Assembly (NCBI GenBank): GCA_016200675.1
Contig: JACQEH010000200.1
Coordinates: forward strand, 1 to 16,904
From: Chloroflexota bacterium
GTDB lineage: Bacteria > Chloroflexota > Limnocylindria > Limnocylindrales > CSP1-4
DNA: 16,904 nucleotides
Direction of reading: 5' to 3'
The notes beneath the pieces are model-generated. The model was not told where the DNA came from. It did not search any database and saw only the letters and a list, made by a program, of their open reading frames with translations. Numbering within the stretch: position 1 is the stretch's first letter; every line of letters starts with the position of its first letter. Shown here in pieces: positions 7,111 to 13,690 of the stretch. The position numbers and the translations under genes are program-made.

Positions 7111-7182
7111 TAGATCGGGAACGAGTCGCCCGCTGATCCGTTAGGGCCGGGCCGCGCGATTCCCGCGAGGCGGCCGCGCCGG

Positions 7183-7204
7183 CGTCCGCCGCACCCGGCG
7201 GGCG
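7183..7204 (-). terminator. GC-rich hairpin just downstream of the glycosyltransferase-like gene
   Basis: Nine base pairs (CGTCCGCCG with CGGCGGGCG on the plus strand, including one G-T pair) enclose the loop CACC. The hairpin starts 23 nt after the stop at 7227. No U-tract follows, so it would be a non-canonical terminator or an mRNA 3'-end stabiliser. The rest of 7000-7226 holds no supported gene. Confidence 0.35.
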
Positions 7205-7226
7205 GTGCGCGAGCGGTGGGATGAGC

Positions 7227-8186
7227 CTAGGCGGACACCTCGCCGACGAGGAGGTCGTCGCGCCCGCGGAAGCGGTCGAGGAGCCGGTAGTGGTTCCGCC
7301 TGGACAGGCGATCGGGCTCGGAGGCCGGCAGCTCCGTCGAGCCGACCGGCGCATGGCGAATCAGCGGCAGGCCGCCGACCACGATCGCGTCACGCGGCGG
7401 CTCCTCCGGCCCGCCGTCACGGAGCGTGAGGCTCCACCAGGTGTCGAGGTGGCGGCTGCTTCGGAAGCCCTCGTCGACGGGGCCACGCGTGAGCGCGTCC
7501 GCGCGGCGGAAGGCCAGCAGAAGACCGTCGATCGCCGTGACCGGTCCGCCCGCCGTCCACGCCTCGAACCGTCGCAGGTCGGCCGAGCGAACCCCAACGG
7601 GACCGGCGACCGCGACGCGTGGATCGGCGAGGGCCGCCGCGAGGGGCTCGACGATGTCCCCGCCAAGCTCGACGCTCGAATCCAGGAGCATGACGATCTC
7701 GCCGCTCGCCCGGCGGATCCCCATGTTCCACGCGGCGCCCGCGCCGAGGGCCTCCGAGGTCCGGAGGATGTCCGCCGCCTCGTCCGACGCGTCGAGGACC
7801 CGGCCGACCTCCGGCCCCGGATCATCGGCAACGATGACGAGGCCGACCGCGGCCTGCAGGTGGGTCCGGACGCTGGCCACGGCGCGCTCCAGGTGGTGGC
7901 CGTCGGTGCCCGCGATGATGATCACCGTCGCCGGACCGGTCGCAGGTTCGCCGAGCCGGCTCGGGACGGCCGACGAGCTCCCGTACAGCCGGCGGCCCCC
8001 CACCTCGAGGTCCGGGGCATGGGCGAGCTCGAGCCGGAAGTCCGTCCCGGAGTCGACCACGCGCCAGCCGGCCGTCTCGATCTCCGCCCGGAGTCGATCG
8101 GCGGTCGCCCAATCCCGGCCCGCTCGGGCCGCCGCCCGCGCGTGGGCCGCGTCGAGCACCGGCTGGGGGATGAACGCCCGGGTCAT
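7227..8186 (-). CDS. Glycosyltransferase family 2-like protein with CysRS-type N-terminal helical hairpin
   Basis: The 319-residue protein begins at ATG 8186, overlapping the DinB-gene stop (ATGA). Residues about 10-50 read ARAGRDWATADRLRAEIETAG followed by WRVVDSGTDFRL, the pattern that closes cysteinyl-tRNA synthetases (R..D-F/W-..AD..R..L...G..V.D). From about 86 a GT-A-like fold appears: ATVIIIAGTDGHHLERAVAS, then AAWNMGIRRASGEIVMLLDSSVE (152-173), where other GT2 enzymes show an LDxD. The second Asp of that motif is missing (DSS), so catalysis is uncertain. The tail has AFRRAD, a DTWWSLTLRDGG motif and NHYRLLDRFRGRDDLLV. No signal or TM segment is seen, so it is cytoplasmic. It could be an active transferase or a binding protein derived from one. 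Confidence 0.8.
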   Translation of the reverse strand: MTRAFIPQPVLDAAHARAAARAGRDWATADRLRAEIETAGWRVVDSGTDFRLELAHAPDLEVGGRRLYGSSSAVPSRLGEPATGPATVIIIAGTDGHHLERAVASVRTHLQAAVGLVIVADDPGPEVGRVLDASDEAADILRTSEALGAGAAWNMGIRRASGEIVMLLDSSVELGGDIVEPLAAALADPRVAVAGPVGVRSADLRRFEAWTAGGPVTAIDGLLLAFRRADALTRGPVDEGFRSSRHLDTWWSLTLRDGGPEEPPRDAIVVGGLPLIRHAPVGSTELPASEPDRLSRRNHYRLLDRFRGRDDLLVGEVSA

Positions 8187-8686
8187 CCGCCCGTGGGCCG
8201 GTAGGGCGCCTGACCGTCGATGTCGCCGACGAACTCCGGCCGGCGGGGGTGGCCCAGCAGCTGCCGGATCGCGAGGATCTCGCCGGCATGGAACCAGTAG
8301 TGGTAGGTCACCCGCAGGATCGCGTCGCCGTAGCGGCGTGGCGGCGAGCCCGGCAGGGAGCGCGTCATCGCCGCCTCGTCGAGGGCGTCGAGGAAGGGGT
8401 CGGCAGCCGTCGTGACCGTCGCCCATGCCCGCCGCATCTCGCGGAGCGAGGGCGTCGTGGCGGGGCCGCCATTCGCGGCGACCTTCTCGAGGACGGGCAG
8501 GGGCGACTCCCCCGCGTGCCGGGTCAGCCAGTAGCGCTGCTCGTGCCAGGCCATATGCGCGACGATCCAGCCGATCGAGTTCATCGGCTCGAAGCGCCGC
8601 CGTCCATCGGCCTCGGGTACCCCGCGCAGGGCGCGCTGCCACTCCGAGCGGGCGAAACGAAGCTGTTCGACCAGCGGATGTGTCAC
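8183..8686 (-). CDS. DinB-like four-helix-bundle protein
   Basis: The product has 167 residues from GTG 8686. The DinB/YfiT-type signature is visible: MNSIGWIVAHMAWHEQRYW (35-53) and YHYWFHAGEI (128-137). His44, His129 and His133 are placed like the three metal ligands of the fold. Members include thiol-dependent S-transferases (bacillithiol, mycothiol) and many uncharacterised proteins; which thiol would apply here is unknown. The longer frame upstream of 8686 is Arg/Ala-rich noise. The GTG is preceded by GATACT and 6 nt, so this mRNA may be leaderless. The stop overlaps the start of the glycosyltransferase-like gene (ATGA), so the two are co-translated. Confidence 0.85.
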   Translation of the reverse strand: MTHPLVEQLRFARSEWQRALRGVPEADGRRRFEPMNSIGWIVAHMAWHEQRYWLTRHAGESPLPVLEKVAANGGPATTPSLREMRRAWATVTTAADPFLDALDEAAMTRSLPGSPPRRYGDAILRVTYHYWFHAGEILAIRQLLGHPRRPEFVGDIDGQAPYRPTGG

Positions 8687-8692
8687 CCGCCA

Positions 8693-8698
8693 AGTATC
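8693..8698 (-). promoter_or_regulatory. Candidate -10 box GATACT, leaderless promoter of the DinB gene
   Basis: GATACT lies exactly 6 nt (TGGCGG) before GTG 8686, the same geometry as TATACT before 6987. No Shine-Dalgarno sequence precedes the start, and no clear -35 is seen. Confidence 0.45.
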
Positions 8699-8859
8699 GC
8701 GGCTCGCGGCCGTGGCGGCAGCGGGGACCCGCGGCGCGATGGGCCTTGGCGCCGTCGCCGCGATCGATGCAGGAACGGCCGGCGCCTTCTTCGACCACCT
8801 CGGCTTCGAGCGCCTCGACGTCGGGCCCGTCGAGTTCCGCCTCATCTCCCTCGAGCGGC

Positions 8860-8865
8860 TACGAT
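8860..8865 (+). promoter_or_regulatory. Candidate -10 box TACGAT upstream of the trans-sulfuration gene
   Basis: TACGAT (4/6 to consensus) would start transcription near 8872, about 30 nt before the GTG at 8905. A -35 match is not apparent. The strong Shine-Dalgarno AAGGAGG at 8891-8897, 7 nt before GTG 8905, fixes the translation start. Confidence 0.3.
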
Positions 8866-8904
8866 TCCTGCTCCCCCGTAGAGGGGCCCGAAGGAGGCCG
8901 CACC

Positions 8905-10056
8905 GTGACCGCTCCGCTCGATCCCGCCGCCGTGGCCCTCGACCCGGCGTGGGCCGCCGAGACCGTCGCCGTCCAGGCGGGCCGGCCGGCTCGCCTGCCG
9001 GGTGCCCCGATGAGCACGCCGATCACGATGAGCTCGACGTACGTCCACGACGCCGCGATCGAATACGGGCGGGATGGCAACGCCGGGTGGGTCGCGCTCG
9101 AGACGGCGCTGGGAGCGCTCGATGGCGGGCGGGCCGTGGCATTCGCCTCGGGCCTCGCGGCAGCCACCGCGATCGCCGACCTCGTGCCGGTCGGCGGCAC
9201 GGTCGTCCTCTCGACGGTGACCTACTACGGGGTTCGGAACATCTTCGAGCGGCTCCAGGCAGGCGGACGCCTCCATGTAAGGATGGCTCCCGCCGACGAC
9301 AGCCACGCCGTCCTGGCCGCGGCCGACGGCGCGGACATGGTGTGGGTGGAATCGATCGCCAACCCGCTCATCGTGGTGGCCGACGTGCCGGCCATCGCCG
9401 CCGGCGCACGCGAGCGCGGCGCGCTGACGGTGGTGGATTCGACGTTCGCCACGCCGCTCCGCCAGCGTCCGCTGGACCTCGGCGCCGACATCGTCATGCA
9501 CTCGGCCACGAAGCTCATCGCCGGCCACTCGGACCTGCTGCTGGGCGCCGCGATCGTCCGCGACGGCACGCACGCGGACTTCCTGGTGGCCCATCGGCAT
9601 GACCATGGCGCGGTTCCCGGCGGACTGGAGGCCTTCCTCGCCTTGCGCGGCCTGCGAACCCTCGCCGTGCGCCTCGATCGGGCCGAGGCCTCGGCAGTCG
9701 AGCTCGCCCGTCGCCTGGCGTCCCATCCCCACGTCTCGCGGGTCCACTACCCGGGCCTGCCCGACGACCCGCAGCACGAGGTCGCGCGCCGGGTCCTTCC
9801 ACATGGCGCCGGGCCGATGCTGTCGTTCGAGGTCGCCGGCACGGTCGAGCAGACGGAGGCGTTCCTGGCCCGGCTGCGGCTGCTGACCCACGCGACCAGC
9901 CTCGGAGGCGTCGAGTCGCTGATCGAGCGCCGGGCGCGGTACGCCGGCGACGCATCGGTCGTGGGTCCGACGCTGTGCCGGGTGTCCGTCGGGATCGAGA
10001 GCCTGGAGGACCTCTGGGCGGACCTCGACGGCGCCCTCCGCGCGGCTCGCGGCTGA
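8905..10056 (+). CDS. Cys/Met-metabolism PLP enzyme (cystathionine gamma-synthase/lyase-like)
   Basis: This fold-type I PLP enzyme has 383 residues, the usual family length. The cofactor lysine is Lys203 in SATKLIAGHSD, and Asp178 (VVDSTFATP) should bind the pyridine nitrogen. A stacking Tyr lies in TYYGVRN (106-112), WVESIANP stands at 147-154, and the substrate region is TSLGGVESLIERR near the C terminus. The enzyme should catalyse gamma-synthase or gamma/beta-lyase chemistry on cystathionine or O-acyl-homoserine in the cytoplasm; sequence alone does not decide which. The usual NPT after the phosphate-binding Tyr/Arg pair is replaced (YGRDGNAGW, 54-62). The start is GTG 8905 behind AAGGAGG. 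It stands alone between two control regions. Confidence 0.9.
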   Translation: MTAPLDPAAVALDPAWAAETVAVQAGRPARLPGAPMSTPITMSSTYVHDAAIEYGRDGNAGWVALETALGALDGGRAVAFASGLAAATAIADLVPVGGTVVLSTVTYYGVRNIFERLQAGGRLHVRMAPADDSHAVLAAADGADMVWVESIANPLIVVADVPAIAAGARERGALTVVDSTFATPLRQRPLDLGADIVMHSATKLIAGHSDLLLGAAIVRDGTHADFLVAHRHDHGAVPGGLEAFLALRGLRTLAVRLDRAEASAVELARRLASHPHVSRVHYPGLPDDPQHEVARRVLPHGAGPMLSFEVAGTVEQTEAFLARLRLLTHATSLGGVESLIERRARYAGDASVVGPTLCRVSVGIESLEDLWADLDGALRAARG

Positions 10057-10088
10057 ATCTGCATGCCGAGCTCGACGGCCGGGTCCTG

Positions 10089-10114
10089 GCGCCCCCGGAC
10101 GGACTCCGGGGCGC
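10089..10114 (+). terminator. Hairpin terminator candidate after the trans-sulfuration gene
   Basis: GCGCCCCCGGA pairs with TCCGGGGCGC over 10 bp with one bulged C and a 5-nt loop (CGGAC). The hairpin begins 33 nt after the stop codon. It is followed by GATAAGC rather than a T-run, so termination is plausible but non-canonical. Confidence 0.5.
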
Positions 10115-10285
10115 GATAAGCAAACGGGCCGATCCGCTAGCGTGGTACGCGCTGTCGGTCAGCCCGAGCGATCGGGATTGACCCACGCGTGGAGATCGCG
10201 GACCGCTGAGGCGTAGGCACGGCCGACCGCCCCGTTCGATGGGCAAGCGCGTGCGTCGAGCACCCTAACGCACCCCATTGACGCG

Positions 10286-10291
10286 TATGCT
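10286..10291 (+). promoter_or_regulatory. Candidate -10 box TATGCT upstream of the CocE-type hydrolase
   Basis: TATGCT (4/6) would start transcription near 10298. A GGGAGGAG Shine-Dalgarno at 10316-10323 lies 12 nt before ATG 10336, a long but usable spacing. The remaining intergenic sequence 10115-10285 shows no gene or further repeat that I can support. Confidence 0.4.
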
Positions 10292-10335
10292 CCGAGGGTC
10301 GGGTGGCGTCCAGCTGGGAGGAGAAGCCGAGCACG

Positions 10336-12192
10336 ATGGCTTTCGACGTCGGTGAGCGATACACGAAGCACGAACACCGAATTCGGATGCGCGACGGAGT
10401 GCACCTCTTCACCTCGGTGCTGGTGCCGAAGGACGAGTCGTCGCCCTATCCCATCCTCCTCTACCGCTCGCCGTTCGGGCTCGCCCCGTACGGACCTGAC
10501 GAGGAGCTCCGGGTCGGGCGCCAGACCCGGGCGCTTCTCGAGGCTGGCTACATACTGGTCATGCAGGACGTTCGGGGGCGGCTCATGTCGGAAGGGCGCT
10601 TCACGCACGTCCGCCCCCATAACCCGAACAAGGGCATCGGCGACGTCGACGAGAGCACCGACACGTACGACACCATTGATTGGCTTCTCGCACACGTCCC
10701 GAACCACAACGGGCGCGTGGGCATCTACGGGATCTCGTACGTCGGGTTCTTCACGCTCGCGGGCATCATCGACACCCACCCCGCGATCAAGGCCGCGTCG
10801 CCACAGGCGCCCGTCGGCGACCTCTTCCTCGGCGACGACTGGGTCCACGGGGGCGCGTTCATGCTGGCCCACGCCTTCAACTCCGCCCACGCCTACCCCG
10901 ACCAGGCCAATCCCCTACGTCCGAAGGTCGACGTGCCCTTTGACTGGGGAACGGACGACGGGTACGAGTTCTTCCTTAATGCCGGGCCGATCGGCAATCT
11001 CACGTCGGCCTTCCGCCCGGCCGGCAACCAGACCTGGGACGAGCTCCTGACACATTCGACCTACGACGAGTTCTGGCAGTCACGCGCGATCTGGCGACAT
11101 CTCCAAAACGTGACCTGTCCCGTCCTGACGGTCGGCGGCTGGTTCGACGCGGAGGACCTGTCAGGACCGCTCCGAGCGCATCGCGCCCTTCGGGAGGCCA
11201 ACCCTGACACGCCGGCGACGCTCGTCATGGGCCCGTGGACGCACGGGGGCTGGTCGGCATACGACGGGCATCGGCTGGGGCATGTCGACTTCGCCTCGGA
11301 CACCTCTGCGTTCTACCGGGAGCATGTGATCGTGCCGTTCTTCGAACACCACCTGAAGGACGCGCCCGATCCGGGGCTGCCGCCGGCCCTAGTCTTCGAG
11401 ACGGGGACGAACACGTGGCGGCGGCACGAGGCGTGGCCGCCGCCGGCGGCGGAGCGTCGGATGCTGTACTTCGGCGCTGGTGGGGCGCTCGGCTTCCAGC
11501 CGCCGAAGGAGGCCGACGCGAGCGACTCCTATGTGAGCGACCCGGCGAAGCCCGTGCCGTACGTGGGTTATACGGTCCGCGAGATGCCCGAGGAATACAT
11601 GGTCTCGGACCAGCGCTTCGCGGCCACTCGGCCGGACGTGCTCGTGTACGCGACCGAACCGCTCGAGGACGATCTGGTCGTTGCCGGGCCGATCACGCCG
11701 AAGCTCTTCGTATCGACGACCGGGACCGATTCGGACTGGATCGTAAAGCTCATCGACGTTTACCCGCCCGATCGGAGCACGCCGGCGGCGTCTGGCGAAG
11801 GCGCGGGCAACGACCCGGGCGTCCCGGCCATGACGCTGGCTGGCTACCAGCAGCTCGTTCGCGGCTGGCCGCTCCGGGGCAAGTTCCGTCGGAGCATGAC
11901 GACGCCCGAGCCGTTCGAACCTGGGAAGGTGGAGGCGGTCGAGTTCACGATGCCGGACGTCAACCATGCGTTCCGTCGCGGGCACCGGGTGATGGTCCAG
12001 GTTCAGAGCACGTGGTTCCCGCTCATCGATCGGAATCCCCAGACTTTCGTGGACATCCCGCGCGCGAAGCCGGAGGACTTCAAGGCCGTCACGCAGCTGG
12101 TCTTTCGGTCAAAGGCTGCGCCCTCCGGCATCGAGATCGGCGTGCTTCCGGGTCCATTCGCTGCTGCAGGTGACGGGCGGGCCGCCTCCTGA
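10336..12192 (+). CDS. CocE/NonD family serine hydrolase (S15-like, alpha-amino-acid-ester-hydrolase type)
   Basis: The protein has 618 residues from ATG 10336. An alpha/beta-hydrolase domain opens with IRMRDGVHLFTSVLVPKD and YPILLYRSPFG. The nucleophile elbow is YGISYVG with Ser134; the other triad members are probably Asp271 in VGGWFDAEDLSGP and His303 in MGPWTHGGW. The C-terminal third (KLFVSTTGTDSDWIVKLIDVYPPD and later beta-rich sequence) fits the jelly-roll PepX_C domain. Relatives hydrolyse cocaine esters, glutaryl-7-ACA or alpha-amino acid esters, or cleave X-Pro dipeptides; GGWFDAED is closest to the ester-hydrolase branch. No signal peptide is seen, although many relatives are secreted. 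GTG 10303 is an alternative start. The GC content sampled by hand is somewhat lower and more uneven than in neighbouring genes. Confidence 0.88.
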   Translation: MAFDVGERYTKHEHRIRMRDGVHLFTSVLVPKDESSPYPILLYRSPFGLAPYGPDEELRVGRQTRALLEAGYILVMQDVRGRLMSEGRFTHVRPHNPNKGIGDVDESTDTYDTIDWLLAHVPNHNGRVGIYGISYVGFFTLAGIIDTHPAIKAASPQAPVGDLFLGDDWVHGGAFMLAHAFNSAHAYPDQANPLRPKVDVPFDWGTDDGYEFFLNAGPIGNLTSAFRPAGNQTWDELLTHSTYDEFWQSRAIWRHLQNVTCPVLTVGGWFDAEDLSGPLRAHRALREANPDTPATLVMGPWTHGGWSAYDGHRLGHVDFASDTSAFYREHVIVPFFEHHLKDAPDPGLPPALVFETGTNTWRRHEAWPPPAAERRMLYFGAGGALGFQPPKEADASDSYVSDPAKPVPYVGYTVREMPEEYMVSDQRFAATRPDVLVYATEPLEDDLVVAGPITPKLFVSTTGTDSDWIVKLIDVYPPDRSTPAASGEGAGNDPGVPAMTLAGYQQLVRGWPLRGKFRRSMTTPEPFEPGKVEAVEFTMPDVNHAFRRGHRVMVQVQSTWFPLIDRNPQTFVDIPRAKPEDFKAVTQLVFRSKAAPSGIEIGVLPGPFAAAGDGRAAS

Positions 12193-12258
12193 CCGAATCC
12201 CGCCATCGTCGAGCGCATTGACGTGCGGGTCCTGGAGCGTGGTCGGCCTGACTTGCAC

Positions 12259-12298
12259 GGCACCGGCACGCCCATTCTTCGAGATCGGCGCCGGTGCC
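12259..12298. terminator. Inverted repeat between the hydrolase gene and the tRNA gene
   Basis: GGCACCGGC at 12259-12267 is perfectly complementary to GCCGGTGCC at 12290-12298, with a 22-nt loop. It lies 66 nt after the hydrolase stop (followed by TTGTTC on the plus strand) and 10 nt beyond the tRNA 3' end on the minus strand, so it could end both converging transcripts. There is no true T-tract. Confidence 0.4.
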
Positions 12299-12307
12299 TT
12301 GTTCAAG

Positions 12308-12380
12308 CGCCCCCGGACGGATTCGAACCGCCGACGCCAGCCTTAGGACGGCTGCGCTCTATCCACTGAGCTACGGGGGC
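12308..12380 (-). tRNA. tRNA-Arg(CCT), decodes AGG
   Basis: The 73-nt gene folds into a full cloverleaf. The acceptor stem GCCCCCG pairs with CGGGGGC over 7 bp and the discriminator is G. The D arm contains GCTCAGTGGATAGAGC. The anticodon stem CAGCC/GGCTG holds the loop GTCCTAA with anticodon CCT, and the T arm contains GGTTCGAATCC. The 3' CCA is not encoded (GCTTG follows). AGG is a rare arginine codon in such a GC-rich genome. Confidence 0.96.
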
Positions 12381-12388
12381 GTGCGGCC

Positions 12389-12394
12389 ATGCTA
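12389..12394 (-). promoter_or_regulatory. Candidate -10 box TAGCAT of the tRNA-Arg gene
   Basis: TAGCAT lies 8 nt before the first base of the mature tRNA, so transcription would start at or next to its 5' end. No convincing -35 is seen in the GC-rich sequence upstream. Confidence 0.3.
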
Positions 12395-12444
12395 CCCCAC
12401 GAGGGCGGCCCCACCGGCCAGGCGGCAGCGTCCCGCGCCCGGTG

Positions 12445-12450
12445 TAGGAT
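12445..12450 (+). promoter_or_regulatory. Candidate -10 box TAGGAT of the redox cassette
   Basis: TAGGAT fits TAnnnT and lies 7 nt before GTG 12458, so a leaderless start there would be possible. The box overlaps the alternative ATG at 12449. Its divergent neighbour is the tRNA-Arg promoter. Confidence 0.35.
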
Positions 12451-12772
12451 GCCGACCGTGACGCCTCCCCTCCCCGACCTCGTGCTCTACACGCGCGCGG
12501 GCTGCGGGCTGTGCGAAGAGGCGCGGCGCGCCGTCGACTTGCTCCTTGCGGACCGGGAGGAGCGGGGCCTGCCCGTCCCCACGCTCCGTGTCCGTGACAT
12601 CGAGGCTGATCCGGAGCTCCACCGGAAGCTCTTCGAGCGGATCCCGGTCATCGAGCTCGGCGGGCGCCGCCTCGAGCTCGCGACGAGCGCCTCCCGGCTG
12701 CGCCGCCTCCTCGAGGACGTCCTCGACGGACCTCGCCCGGCGGTCGGGCTCACCGCCGACCCGCGGACCTGA
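12449..12772 (+). CDS. Glutaredoxin-like small thiol oxidoreductase (DUF836 type)
   Basis: The product has 107 residues from ATG 12449, or 104 from GTG 12458. A thioredoxin fold begins at LVLYTRAGCGLCEEARRAVDLL, with the active-site pair Cys19-Gly-Leu-Cys22; IPVIELGG (about 70-77) supplies the cis-proline loop. No signal or TM helix is present, so it is cytoplasmic. The family accepts or donates electrons in dithiol exchange. Its stop lies 3 nt before the ccdA start, which suggests that it feeds or receives reductant from CcdA, or from another cytoplasmic partner. Both starts lack a Shine-Dalgarno sequence; the TAGGAT box favours GTG 12458 if the mRNA is leaderless. Confidence 0.85.
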   Translation: MPTVTPPLPDLVLYTRAGCGLCEEARRAVDLLLADREERGLPVPTLRVRDIEADPELHRKLFERIPVIELGGRRLELATSASRLRRLLEDVLDGPRPAVGLTADPRT

Positions 12773-12775
12773 CCC

Positions 12776-13603
12776 GTGTCCGACCTGACGATCGCCGTCG
12801 CCTTCGGGGCCGGCCTCCTGAGCTTCCTGTCGCCGTGCGTCCTGCCGCTCGTGCCGGCGTACCTCGGCCAGGTCACGGCCGTGGCCGTCGTCGGGCGGTC
12901 GGCCGGCGCCGTGACCCGCTGGCTGGCGCTCCGCCATGCCCTGGCCTACGTCACCGGCTTCGGCATCGTCTTCACGATCCTCGGCCTCTCGGCGACGTAC
13001 CTCGCGGGGCCGCTGGTCGACTACCTGCCCGCCCTCCGCCAGCTCGGTGGCATCGTCCTGATCCTGCTCGGGCTGAACCTCGCGGGCATCCTTCGGATCC
13101 CGGCTTTCGAGCGCAGCTGGCGGCCCCTGGATGCCGGGGCGGCAGGATCCCTCGCCAGCGCGACGGGCACCATCGCCCTCAGGGCCCCGGGATCCGCGGG
13201 GTTCGCGGGGAGCGGCTCGGGCCTCGGCGAGCGGCTCGGCGGCCGCCTCGTGAGCACGCGAGGCGGCTGGATCGCGTCCTTCGGGCTCGGGGCGATCTTC
13301 GCCGTCGGCTGGACGCCCTGCATCGGCATCATCCTCGGCGGGATCCTGACGATGGCCGCCACGAGCGGGAGCGCCGCCCAGGGCGGGCTCCTGCTCCTCG
13401 CCTACACGGCGGGGCTGGGCATCCCCTTCCTGCTCATCGCCGCTGCCTACGATCGCGCCCCGGCGCTGGTTCGCCCCCTGGTTCGCCATGGCCGGATCGT
13501 CTCGCTCGCCGGGGGACTGCTGGTCGCCTTGATCGGGGTGGCCATGCTCATGAACTGGCTCGCCCTGGTGGCCCAGTACGTGCCCTTCAATCGGGCGATC
13601 TGA
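12776..13603 (+). CDS. ccdA: CcdA/DsbD-type membrane thiol-disulfide transporter
   Basis: The protein has 275 residues and six hydrophobic segments arranged as two repeats of three. Each repeat carries the conserved Cys: FLSPCVLPLVPAYLG (Cys21) and GWTPCIGIILGG (Cys182). CcdA passes electrons from cytoplasmic thioredoxin across the membrane to extracytoplasmic thioredoxin-like proteins, for example in cytochrome c maturation. The loop between the two halves (about 106-165) is long, hydrophilic and Gly/Ala/Ser-rich compared with the short loop usual in CcdA. The start GTG 12776 lies 3 nt after the glutaredoxin-like stop. A TlpA-like protein follows 87 nt later in the same frame. Confidence 0.92.
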   Translation: MSDLTIAVAFGAGLLSFLSPCVLPLVPAYLGQVTAVAVVGRSAGAVTRWLALRHALAYVTGFGIVFTILGLSATYLAGPLVDYLPALRQLGGIVLILLGLNLAGILRIPAFERSWRPLDAGAAGSLASATGTIALRAPGSAGFAGSGSGLGERLGGRLVSTRGGWIASFGLGAIFAVGWTPCIGIILGGILTMAATSGSAAQGGLLLLAYTAGLGIPFLLIAAAYDRAPALVRPLVRHGRIVSLAGGLLVALIGVAMLMNWLALVAQYVPFNRAI

Positions 13604-13690
13604 CCTGCGTGGACCGGACGATCCGGTCTCGCCGCAAGGGCCCCAGCGGGCATCGGACCACAGCTGGGTTCACCGATCCCCGAACTCCAG

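Noticed and set aside
8842..9891. Minus-strand 349-codon frame opposite the trans-sulfuration gene
   Set aside because: No family pattern. The plus strand carries a complete PLP enzyme with a strong Shine-Dalgarno sequence.
12392..13489. Minus-strand 365-codon frame opposite the redox cassette
   Set aside because: It is low-complexity Glu/Arg/Ala/Gly sequence with no domain, and it overlaps glutaredoxin-like and ccdA genes with clear active-site motifs.
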